A stretch of 51,236 nucleotides of DNA from a candidate division FCPU426 bacterium (GTDB lineage Bacteria; Oederibacteriota; Muellerivitia; Muellerivitales; Muellerivitaceae): positions 1-51,236 of the forward strand of contig JASHNQ010000090.1 in assembly GCA_030041545.1 (NCBI GenBank). Direction: 5' to 3'. Numbering within the stretch: position 1 is the stretch's first letter; every line of letters starts with the position of its first letter. The translations under genes and the position numbers were made by a program. Under the pieces are notes generated by a model. The model worked only from the letters and a program-made list of their open reading frames with translations, was not told where the DNA came from and searched no databases. This document shows positions 15,054-22,229 of the stretch, in pieces.

Positions 15054-16540
15054 GCCGGAGCCTCCGAGTGCCGACCCGCATTGGCGAAATCGATCCAGCC
15101 TTGTTCCACGTTCACTTCGATCAGTTTCACCCGAACGCGGTCGCCCACGTCCAGGCCGTGGGCGCCTTGGACGATCTTGCCTTCCACTACGGGCTTCAAA
15201 AGCCTCGCCCAGATTCCCTTGTCCGAGGCGCCGGTGACGATGGCGTCGAAATAATCCCCGACGCGCTTGGAAAGGAAGAGCGCGCTGGCGGATTTCCGCA
15301 CCTGCCGTTCCACTTTGTCCGCCGCGTCTTCCTGGGCCGTGCAATGGACGGCCAGGGAGGATAATTCCTCCCGGCCGTAAGGGGACGGCGCCTTGGCGAG
15401 GGCCGCCTTCAGGAGCCGGTGGGTGATGAGGTCCGGGTAGCGGCGGTTGGGGGCGGTGGAATGGTTGTAGTCCCTCACCGCCAGTCCGAAATGCCCCAAA
15501 GGCGCTTCTCCCGGCGCCTCAAGCACGTATTCCCCCCGGCCAAGCAACTTGACGACGGTCAGGGAGAGGTCGGGAAACCTTAAAGGGTCCTTCTTGCGCT
15601 GTCGCGCCAGGAAGTCGTTCAATGCCTTGGAATCGGGCTCGCCCGGGAGTTTCTCGCCCAGGCCCTCCGCCACGGCGACGATCTTTTCCCACCGCTTGGG
15701 AGTACGCACCACCCGGCGCAGGGTGGGGAACCCGGCCTGGGCCAGGAACCGGGCCGTGACGCCGTTGGCCGCGATCATAAAATCCTCGATCAGTTCGCCC
15801 GCGAGGTTCTTGGATTCCAAGGCCAGGTCCACCACTTCGCCATCTTTCGTGACCGGACGGGGCTGGAGGGTTTCCAGCTCCAGCGCCCCCTGCTCGTGGC
15901 GCAGGTTCCGCAAGCGCTGGGCGGCATTGTCCTGGAGCTTGAGTTGGTCATCCATGCCTTGCACGCGGGCGGCCACCGGGGATAAGGGGCCCTTTCCTTC
16001 CAGCCAGGCCCCGACGCCGTTATAGGTCAATTGAGCCTTGTTCTGGACCCAAGCCCTGTACACCAACGAATCCACCACCCTTCCTTCTCCGTCCACGGTC
16101 ATTTCCACCACCAGGGCGGCCCGCTTCTGGTTTTCGTTGAGGGAGGTCAGGTCCGTGGAGAGCTTTTCCGGCAGCATGGGGAAAGTTTTCACGCCCGTGT
16201 AAACCGAGGTGGTGTTCTTTTTTGCGTGCAGGTCCAGGGGCGTGCCCGGCTTGACCAGGGCGTCCACGTCGGCTACCGCCACGTAGACCTTCACCCGGCC
16301 GTCAGGCAGCTTTTCGCCCACGGAAAGTTGGTCCAGGTCGCGGGAATCGTCGTTGTCGATGGAGCACCAAAGAAGGCCGGTGAGGTCCTTGAGCGCACCT
16401 TCCTCTCCCGCCGGCCCGCGGATATGACCCAATTGCCTCAATGCTTCCTGTGGAAAATCGGGCTCAAAGCCGCGTTCCTTCATGGCCTTTTCGGCGATTT
16501 CCAGGAGAAGGCCGAGCTTGCCGGTGGTTGGAATTTCCAT
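15050..16540 (-). CDS. RNase II/R-family exoribonuclease (RNB domain)
   Basis: A 496-aa 3'-5' exoribonuclease. The RNB catalytic motif is intact (IDNDDSRDLDQL near residue 62, with the metal-binding aspartates), followed by VADVDALV, FPMLPEKLSTDLTSL and the HSTAPNRRYPDLITHR motif typical of the family (YNHSTAPNRRYPDL). A C-terminal S1 domain is visible (GDYFDAIVTGASDKGIWARL to WIDFANAG). N-terminal cold-shock domains of E. coli RNase II/R are absent; only about 55 residues precede the RNB core. It heads a four-gene operon. A TATAGT box lies about 40 bases upstream on the minus strand, with no clear -35. Confidence 0.9.
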   Translation of the reverse strand: MEIPTTGKLGLLLEIAEKAMKERGFEPDFPQEALRQLGHIRGPAGEEGALKDLTGLLWCSIDNDDSRDLDQLSVGEKLPDGRVKVYVAVADVDALVKPGTPLDLHAKKNTTSVYTGVKTFPMLPEKLSTDLTSLNENQKRAALVVEMTVDGEGRVVDSLVYRAWVQNKAQLTYNGVGAWLEGKGPLSPVAARVQGMDDQLKLQDNAAQRLRNLRHEQGALELETLQPRPVTKDGEVVDLALESKNLAGELIEDFMIAANGVTARFLAQAGFPTLRRVVRTPKRWEKIVAVAEGLGEKLPGEPDSKALNDFLARQRKKDPLRFPDLSLTVVKLLGRGEYVLEAPGEAPLGHFGLAVRDYNHSTAPNRRYPDLITHRLLKAALAKAPSPYGREELSSLAVHCTAQEDAADKVERQVRKSASALFLSKRVGDYFDAIVTGASDKGIWARLLKPVVEGKIVQGAHGLDVGDRVRVKLIEVNVEQGWIDFANAGRHSEAPA

Positions 16541-16686
16541 GGATGGTCCAGAAATGTTTTTGAAAAGGTTACACTATAACATTTTCCAGGAACGTGTTAC
16601 GTCTTGGTAAAAAAACCTTATGGATTACCGGATACGGATTTCTTCCTGGATAATAAGCCCCCAACCCGATTCCAAGGAGACCCCCC

Positions 16687-17622
16687 ATGATCCAAAAGAG
16701 CTTCCTGAACAAATTCGTGGTGAAACCCGGCAAACCGGTCTATTTAAAGGACCTGGACCCGGGTTGGGCCTCGCACAAGGATCTCTTGGACAAGTTCGGT
16801 GAGGAACGCGTCATGAAGCTGGCCAAGAAGATCCTCAAGCGCAACCTGGAAAACCTGGCCGAGGCCCAGAACCTGCTGTGGGCCTCCGATACCTACGGCA
16901 TCCTGGTGATCCTTCAGGCCATGGACGCGGCCGGTAAGGACGGCATCATCCGCCACGTCATGTCGGGCCTGAACCCCCAGGCCTGCCAGGTTCACAACTT
17001 CAAAAAACCCACGCCCGACGAACTGGACCACAACTTCCTCTGGCGCTACATGAAAAACATTCCACAGCGCGGCCGTATCGGCATCTTCAACCGCTCCTAT
17101 TACGAGGACGTGCTGGTGGTGAAGGTGCATCCCGAATACTTGGAGAGCCAGAAACTGCCGCCGGGCGTCAAGGGGGAGAACATCTGGAAGCACCGCTACA
17201 GCGATATCAACCACTTCGAGAAACACCTGACGCGCAACGGCATCATCGTGCTGAAGTTCTACCTGCACATGTCCAAGGAAGAGCAGCGCAAAAGACTATT
17301 GGAACGGATCAACAACCCGGCCAAGCACTGGAAGTTCTCCGATTCGGACCTGCCCGAGCGGGCCTATTGGGACGACTACATGAAGGCCTACGAGGACGCC
17401 TTGGCCGCCACTTCCACCGAATGGGCGCCCTGGTACATCATCCCCTCCAACCATAAGTGGGCGTCGCGCACCCTGGTGGCCGACATCCTGACGGGCACCA
17501 TTTGCTCCCTAGGCTTGGAGTTCCCCAAGCTCACGGCCGAGCGCAAAAAAAAATTGGAGACGGCGCGCTTGCAGCTGGAGGCGGAGGTAGAGGAACTGGT
17601 TGAGGGCACAATGACGGCTTAA
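16687..17622 (+). CDS. ppk2: Polyphosphate kinase 2 family phosphotransferase
   Basis: A 311-aa PPK2-family enzyme that moves phosphate between polyphosphate and nucleotides. Walker A-like QAMDAAGKDG (77-86), Walker B IGIFNRSYYED (131-141) and the lid region with RYSDINHFEKHLTRNG and SKEEQRKRLLERI are all present. Length and the SGLNPQACQVHNFKKPT stretch fit the class I polyphosphate:nucleotide phosphotransferases; preference for ADP or AMP cannot be read reliably. AAGGAGA lies about 6 bases before the ATG. It is single-gene, ending at a strong palindrome shared with the convergent gene. Confidence 0.93.
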   Translation: MIQKSFLNKFVVKPGKPVYLKDLDPGWASHKDLLDKFGEERVMKLAKKILKRNLENLAEAQNLLWASDTYGILVILQAMDAAGKDGIIRHVMSGLNPQACQVHNFKKPTPDELDHNFLWRYMKNIPQRGRIGIFNRSYYEDVLVVKVHPEYLESQKLPPGVKGENIWKHRYSDINHFEKHLTRNGIIVLKFYLHMSKEEQRKRLLERINNPAKHWKFSDSDLPERAYWDDYMKAYEDALAATSTEWAPWYIIPSNHKWASRTLVADILTGTICSLGLEFPKLTAERKKKLETARLQLEAEVEELVEGTMTA

Positions 17623-17651
17623 AAACCAATTATAAATTGTGAATTACGGTT

Positions 17652-17680
17652 ATTTCCCGGCCGAAATTCGGCCGGGAAAT
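17652..17680. terminator. Bidirectional terminator palindrome
   Basis: A perfect 29-base palindrome (14-bp arms ATTTCCCGGCCGAA/TTCGGCCGGGAAAT, 1-base centre) lies between convergent genes, 30 bases after the PPK2 stop and 47 bases after the minus-strand stop. The U-tracts are short, built into the A/T ends of the stem. Confidence 0.7.
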
Positions 17681-17726
17681 TTCCTAAACTCAACCCTTGA
17701 AACTTAGGACTCAAAACTTTAAGTTC

Positions 17727-18626
17727 TCATTCCACCCTTTTCATGCGCGGGTTGAAGTCCGCGTTGTCCTTGAGCCAGTTGAAAAACTTGTCCTGTTTCT
17801 CGATGGGCGTGTCGGGCAGGAAAATCTTGGGGTCCTTCCAGGTGGCCATGACCACCGCGTCCTGGGTCCAAACCTTCACCCGCCGCCGCGGGACCAAGTC
17901 CTCCCATTTCTTCCCCACTTCCGGGCTGGTATAGAAAAGCCGGACCGTGATATTGCGGGAAAGCATTTCCATCGGGTATAGGTTGATGCCGTGGTAGTCA
18001 TTCCGGTGGCCATTCGTCGGGATATCCAGCTCCCCGTCGCTCAACATGACCACCGAAATGGGCTTCAAGACCATTTTCCGGTCCTTCACCACCTCCGTGA
18101 CCTGCTCGAAGAAGGCGTTGTAGTCGGTCCAGGGGTCGATCTTGGTCTTGGGAAATATCTCATGGAGCTTGGCCGCGATCTCCGCCACCGATTTGTTCTG
18201 GAAGGTCTCGATGGGGAAAAAGGCCTTGGGCTGGCCCGGCCGGGCGCCGCCGATGGAACCCACGAAGACGGCGTTGGGCACCTCCAGGCCGCCCAGGCCA
18301 TTCAAGTGGGCGTAAAGGTAGTTGGAGAGGAAGTCGATGGCGTCGTCGAAGTATTTACCCTTGAGGAAGGAGCCGCTGATGTCCACCCCCACGAACACCA
18401 CCAGGCGGGGTTGGGGTTTCTCGTTGAAAAAGGAGCAGCCGGAGAGGAAGAAAACCGACAAAACGACAAGGATAAAGCCGCGAAGGCACGAAGACCGCGA
18501 AGGAAAGTCCTGAATTTTTTGGATAAGGATTTCACCGACTTGATGGAACGCTTTCAGGAAATACGTGTCTTTTTTCGCGTCTTTCGCGCCTTCGCGGTGG
18601 AAGTTTTTCGTTTCGGAGGTTCTCAT
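17727..18626 (-). CDS. VWA-domain lipoprotein
   Basis: A 299-aa lipoprotein with lipobox FLSGC (Cys64) and a von Willebrand A domain carrying a MIDAS motif D82-I-S84-G-S86 (VGVDISGSF) and the later VVMLSDGELD loop. VWA domains bind protein partners through a divalent metal. The start at 18626 overlaps the upstream stop as ATGA and has GAGGAGG 7 bases before it. Residues about 9-51 (HREGAKDAKKD to SRSSCLRG) are translated from a family C palindromic repeat, giving an abnormally long stretch before the hydrophobic signal core (FILVVLSVFF). Partner is probably the upstream membrane protein. Confidence 0.8.
   Translation of the reverse strand: MRTSETKNFHREGAKDAKKDTYFLKAFHQVGEILIQKIQDFPSRSSCLRGFILVVLSVFFLSGCSFFNEKPQPRLVVFVGVDISGSFLKGKYFDDAIDFLSNYLYAHLNGLGGLEVPNAVFVGSIGGARPGQPKAFFPIETFQNKSVAEIAAKLHEIFPKTKIDPWTDYNAFFEQVTEVVKDRKMVLKPISVVMLSDGELDIPTNGHRNDYHGINLYPMEMLSRNITVRLFYTSPEVGKKWEDLVPRRRVKVWTQDAVVMATWKDPKIFLPDTPIEKQDKFFNWLKDNADFNPRMKRVE
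18475..18600. repeat. Family C palindrome inside a coding region
   Basis: Inverted arms 18475-18510 (GCCGCGAAGGCACGAAGACC) and 18566-18600 (CGCGTCTTTCGCGCCTTCGCGG) match the intergenic element at 36262-36356. Here the whole element is read in frame within the VWA lipoprotein gene. Confidence 0.8.
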
Positions 18627-19879
18627 GGCCGCACCTCCTCGGCGGCCACGGCCGGTTTGGCTTTTTTCCCTTCCTTTCTGGGCTTCTTGCCGTTGGGGGC
18701 GGCCAGGATGTCCTTGGAATGCATCACGTCGCGGATGCTCTTGAAGGGGATCAGGAACAAGGGGTGCCCGGCCACCAGCAGCGTGAGGAAATTAATGGCC
18801 GCCGACACCACCTGAAGGGGCGGCAGGATAAAGGCGCCCAAAAGGTCGTCCCCCTTTTCCTGGATGAACTTCAGGTCCGTCTTGATGTGGTAGTAAAAAC
18901 CGACGGTGTAGGCGAAAGTGTCCTTCAACTGGGCCCGTTCGCCGGCCTCGGTGGGCTTCAGTCCCCGGCCCTGGATGATGGCGGTGATGACCGGAACTCC
19001 GTGCGCGGCGAAAAGGAACCAGGTCAAGCCACGAACCCCCAGCCAGGCCAAAAGGGCGATGCCCAAGGTGCCCGCGATCCCCAAGTCAAAATTGGCCGAG
19101 GCGTGTTGGGCGAACCAGGGCACCAGCGAATCCACCAGTTCCCGGTAGAGGAACATGACTTCCACCAGGATGGCCACCGCTTCCACCGCCGCGATCTTGA
19201 GGATGGTGCCCCATTGCTTGGACTTGATAGCTTCCACGAAGTTTAAAAGCACCGCGTAACTTCCCAGCACCAGGAACAGGAGGAACAGGAAGAGGGGGAT
19301 GCGAATGATGTTTTCGGTCAAGGCCCCGCCGGTCAGGTTGGACAAGGTATCAAGGACTAGGGGCGTCATGACGTAGGTGAAGATAACCGCCTCCACCAGG
19401 CACCAGACGGTGGTCAGGGTCACGGCGATCCAGGGGAGGCCCGGCGCCGCGATATTCTTAGCCACTGTCTTGATGACGCGGAAGGGCACCAGGAGGATGT
19501 CCTGGATCAAAAGCCAGATTCCCACGACCAGGACCCGGGCCAAGGCGAAAAGGGAGTTCACCAGCACGAAAAGGAAGCGGAAAAACCCGCCCCAAAAGGC
19601 GAAGATGGCCTTGCCCAGGTCCCACCAGGTGACGAGAAAGGCCTTGAAGAAATCCGTCCGCTTCTGCCGGATCACCACCGAAAGCACGCAAAGGATGCTG
19701 GCCCAAAGGCTTAGAATAATGGCGCCCACGGGTAGAAGCAGGAACACCCGCTTGGCGGCCATCAGCCAGAAGGGGTCGCCCGCGCCCCAGGCGAAGGCGA
19801 CCATGGCGTTTTCAAAAAAAGTGGGGAAAAAAAGGACGGAAACGACGGCCTGCGACACACTTGCGGTTTGATCGGTCAT
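18623..19879 (-). CDS. Polytopic membrane protein, unknown
   Basis: A 418-aa inner-membrane protein with about eight hydrophobic segments and a basic, Lys/Ala-rich cytoplasmic tail (GKKPRKEGKKAKPAV). I do not recognise the family. Start at 19879 is set by AAGGAGG 8 bases upstream; the longer frame to 19939 is not supported. It is translationally coupled to the VWA lipoprotein, so the two probably form one envelope complex, with the lipoprotein presenting its VWA domain outside. A TATAAT lies about 65 bases upstream. Confidence 0.65.
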   Translation of the reverse strand: MTDQTASVSQAVVSVLFFPTFFENAMVAFAWGAGDPFWLMAAKRVFLLLPVGAIILSLWASILCVLSVVIRQKRTDFFKAFLVTWWDLGKAIFAFWGGFFRFLFVLVNSLFALARVLVVGIWLLIQDILLVPFRVIKTVAKNIAAPGLPWIAVTLTTVWCLVEAVIFTYVMTPLVLDTLSNLTGGALTENIIRIPLFLFLLFLVLGSYAVLLNFVEAIKSKQWGTILKIAAVEAVAILVEVMFLYRELVDSLVPWFAQHASANFDLGIAGTLGIALLAWLGVRGLTWFLFAAHGVPVITAIIQGRGLKPTEAGERAQLKDTFAYTVGFYYHIKTDLKFIQEKGDDLLGAFILPPLQVVSAAINFLTLLVAGHPLFLIPFKSIRDVMHSKDILAAPNGKKPRKEGKKAKPAVAAEEVRP

Positions 19880-19941
19880 GAAGCGCCTCCTTGGACCATC
19901 AGGTAAAAGAACGCCCCTCAACGAAGCTGACCTTCCCATTT

Positions 19942-19947
19942 ATTATA
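19942..19947 (-). promoter_or_regulatory. Possible -10 box (TATAAT)
   Basis: A perfect TATAAT on the minus strand, 63-68 bases before ATG 19879. The nearest -35-like hexamer, TTGGGG, is 19 bases upstream, so the pair is imperfect. It would drive the membrane protein/VWA operon. I see no gene in 19880-20112. Confidence 0.4.
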
Positions 19948-20112
19948 GGTCTCATCGCGAAGCCACCCCCAAGCGCAAAGAGGCCCTCCGGGGTAACAGC
20001 TTTACCCTTGCGTTTCCCAAAAGGACTTTTGATTTTACGGGCTGGAAACAAGAAGGTGTATGGAAAAAAACCGATTGAAACGGGACGGAAATGCTTCCCT
20101 CGGGTCAAGCTT

Positions 20113-20574
20113 TTATTCGAATCCATAGAAGGAATAGGGAAGGCTTTTGGAGTCCGTCACCGTGCTGTTCACGTAAACTTCACCGACAGTGCTGTCGTAA
20201 AGCCATCCGGTTCCGCTGCCCGTGGGAACGGAGGCTTGGGTCGTCATGGTCACCAGGGAGCCGACGGGGCTTGTGGCCCCGGCCACGAAATAACCCGTTA
20301 CTTTCACCGGAGCCACCACGTCCAGGTATTGGCTGAAGGAATAAGCGGCAATTGTGCTCAAAGTCGAGGGCCAAATACCCCTCTGGTCCCCGTAGTAAAT
20401 GGAAGCCGCCGAATGGATGCTGTTCAAATTGCCCTTAGTGTCGCCTTCCCGTGATTTCTCCAGCATTTGCCCGAACCGGGGCAAGGCGATGGCCATCAAA
20501 ATGCCGATAATGGCGACGACGATCATGAGTTCGATCAACGTAAACCCGGCCGGATTTACGGGAGCTTTCCGCAT
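20113..20574 (-). CDS. Type IV pilin-like (pseudopilin) protein
   Basis: A 153-aa prepilin with a classic class III signal: cleavage after Gly10 (NPAG|FTLIELMIVVAIIGILMAIALP), giving an N-terminal Phe and Glu at mature position 5. The helix continues through RFGQMLEKSREGDTKGNLNSIHSAASIYY, as in major pseudopilins of type II secretion or type IV pili. The C-terminal part is Ser/Thr/Val-rich and ends in YGFE. No processing peptidase or assembly ATPase is in the window, so the machine must be elsewhere. GGAGGTGG lies just upstream of the ATG. Confidence 0.88.
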   Translation of the reverse strand: MRKAPVNPAGFTLIELMIVVAIIGILMAIALPRFGQMLEKSREGDTKGNLNSIHSAASIYYGDQRGIWPSTLSTIAAYSFSQYLDVVAPVKVTGYFVAGATSPVGSLVTMTTQASVPTGSGTGWLYDSTVGEVYVNSTVTDSKSLPYSFYGFE

Positions 20575-20599
20575 AAAACCACCTCCATCAACTTATAAA

Positions 20600-20619
20600 G
20601 CCTTCCTCTCAAGGAAGGC
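20600..20619 (-). terminator. Hairpin between DUF77-type gene and pilin
   Basis: On the minus strand an 8-bp perfect stem GCCTTCCT/AGGAAGGC with loop TGAG is followed by TTTATAA. It could end the 20688-20990 transcript or act as an attenuator in the pilin leader, 26 bases before the pilin ATG. Confidence 0.4.
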
Positions 20620-20687
20620 CGACCCGATAAGATTTTATACTAATTTCCAAGACAAAGACGATTAATTCACCCCAGGAGGAAAAAAAC

Positions 20688-20990
20688 CTATTTCGCCAAC
20701 CGTTTTTCAACGCTTTTGACTTTTTCGTCCAGGGTCTGGTCCCGGTCGGTCCGGGTGCCGAATTTGAGGGTGGTGGAAATGCGGGGTGCCCCCATCCGGT
20801 GGACCACCTCATGGCAGCGTTGGATGGCCGCGAAAACCTGGTCCCATTCCCCCTCGATGTTGGTGCCATAAGCGTGAAGCTGGATTTTCAGCCCGGCTTC
20901 CTTCAATACCTTTTCACAAGCCGCCACGTATTCGGATACGGAAACCCCGACGCCCAAGGGAACAACGCAAAGATCGGCGATGACTTTCAT
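20688..20990 (-). CDS. MTH1187-type thiamine-binding protein
   Basis: A 100-aa protein of the MTH1187/YqgV (former DUF77) family, small ferredoxin-fold proteins that bind thiamine or a related metabolite. Pattern: MKVIADLCVVPLGVGVSVSEYVAACEKVL, LKIQLHAYGTNIEGEWDQVFAAIQRCHEVVHRMG, then STTLKFGTRTD. Start at 20990 has GAGAGG just upstream; the longer frame to 21026 is not needed. Members often sit beside ABC systems; here it stands alone between the pilin and a divergent LysM gene. Confidence 0.85.
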   Translation of the reverse strand: MKVIADLCVVPLGVGVSVSEYVAACEKVLKEAGLKIQLHAYGTNIEGEWDQVFAAIQRCHEVVHRMGAPRISTTLKFGTRTDRDQTLDEKVKSVEKRLAK

Positions 20991-21087
20991 CCGGCACCTC
21001 TCAAGAATTGAATCGGTCTTCAGCATAACACGGGATTAAGAGGCGAAACCTTTACCTCGTTCCCTTGGCAAAGCCTCTCCAACCAAC

Positions 21088-21116
21088 TTGACAACAACCC
21101 GCTAAAGGTCTACCGT
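21088..21116 (+). promoter_or_regulatory. Possible promoter of LysM gene
   Basis: Perfect -35 TTGACA (21088-21093), 17-base spacer, TACCGT (21111-21116), which matches TATAAT at only three positions. It lies about 90 bases before ATG 21207. Confidence 0.4.
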
Positions 21117-21206
21117 TAAATCAAGCCAAGAACAGGACCATGAGCCCAAAACCTTTTTTCACCAACACGGGCGATGGATCCCTCAAGCGGCTTTGGAGGT
21201 GAAACC

Positions 21207-22220
21207 ATGAAGGGAACCTTTTTTAAATTCCTCGCCTTTTCCACCCTTTTTTTTGCCCCGCCGTTGGCCATGGCCGCGGAAACCCAGGATACCACCGGCC
21301 ATACCGCTCCTTACACCGTCCAAAAAGGCGACTGCCTTTGGAATATCTCCAAGCGGTTTTATCAAAACTCCTTCGAATGGCCGCTGGTATACCACCACAA
21401 CCAGCCCCTCATCCAAGATCCGGATAAGATTGATGTGGGCTGGATGTTGGTGATCCCCGAGGAAGTCGGCTCGGGGGAAGTGAACCAAGCCATCCGATTC
21501 GCCTTGGACTATAAGGGGCTGACCCAAACGACGGCCCACCGACGGGCGGCTTCCCCTGAACAAGCGGCGATGCGGCAGGGTGTGGAAAAAAACCAGCCTT
21601 CCGCTGGGGCCTCATCCGCCCAACCGTCCGAAAACCAACAGGTATCTTCCTCGGCCCCTGGCGGGCCCGCCGCTTCGAATGTCCCGGGACAAGCATCTTC
21701 CAATGCCGCGCAGCAGCCCTCGGTCCCAAGCCCACAAGCGGGTGGATCGGCAGGGACTGTCGTAGCGGTTATCGTAGTGGTTGTTTTGGCGGGTGTAGGC
21801 ATTTGGTGGTGGAGAGCCCGTCAAGGCGGTAAACAAACCCAGGAACCCTTTCGGCTTTCCCAGGCTCCACAAGCGGACGAAGCGGCGGCCGCCCCTCCCC
21901 CGGTAGCAGCGGCCCCATCGCCAGGGCCGCAAGCTTCCCAACCCTTGCCTCCCTCCGATCCCCCAGCCCAGCCCCAACAGCCAGGCCTTCGTCCCCCGGG
22001 TGCGCTGGAACAGCCAGGACAAACCGTTTCAACCCAAGAACAACTATTTCAGCCTTCCCCTTCCGGCGAAACACCCGCGCAAGGAATGCCCCAGCCGATG
22101 GAAGCCCCTGCCGCTTCCACCCCAGTCCCACCCGATTCGGCTTCCCCCCAGGGAACCCAACCCCCTCCCCCCGCCCCAGGGGAAAAGCCCAAGGATGAAA
22201 ACCACCGGGATGTGGCTTAG
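21207..22220 (+). CDS. LysM-domain envelope protein with internal membrane segment
   Basis: A 337-aa protein with signal peptide (FLAFSTLFFAPPLAMA), one LysM domain at about 35-85 (PYTVQKGDCLWNISKRFYQN to VGWMLVIPEE), a Ser/Gln/Pro-rich linker, a transmembrane helix near residue 190-215 (AGTVVAVIVVVVLAGVGIWWW) and a long Pro/Gln/Ala-rich tail. LysM binds peptidoglycan, so the domain sits in the periplasm and the tail would be cytoplasmic; that topology is inferred. Start set by GGAGG 7 bases upstream of ATG 21207. FimV and related pole or pilus proteins share LysM-linker-TM-tail architecture, but I cannot call it FimV. It ends 9 bases from the convergent serine hydrolase stop. Confidence 0.75.
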   Translation: MKGTFFKFLAFSTLFFAPPLAMAAETQDTTGHTAPYTVQKGDCLWNISKRFYQNSFEWPLVYHHNQPLIQDPDKIDVGWMLVIPEEVGSGEVNQAIRFALDYKGLTQTTAHRRAASPEQAAMRQGVEKNQPSAGASSAQPSENQQVSSSAPGGPAASNVPGQASSNAAQQPSVPSPQAGGSAGTVVAVIVVVVLAGVGIWWWRARQGGKQTQEPFRLSQAPQADEAAAAPPPVAAAPSPGPQASQPLPPSDPPAQPQQPGLRPPGALEQPGQTVSTQEQLFQPSPSGETPAQGMPQPMEAPAASTPVPPDSASPQGTQPPPPAPGEKPKDENHRDVA

Positions 22221-22229
22221 GGATTAAGT

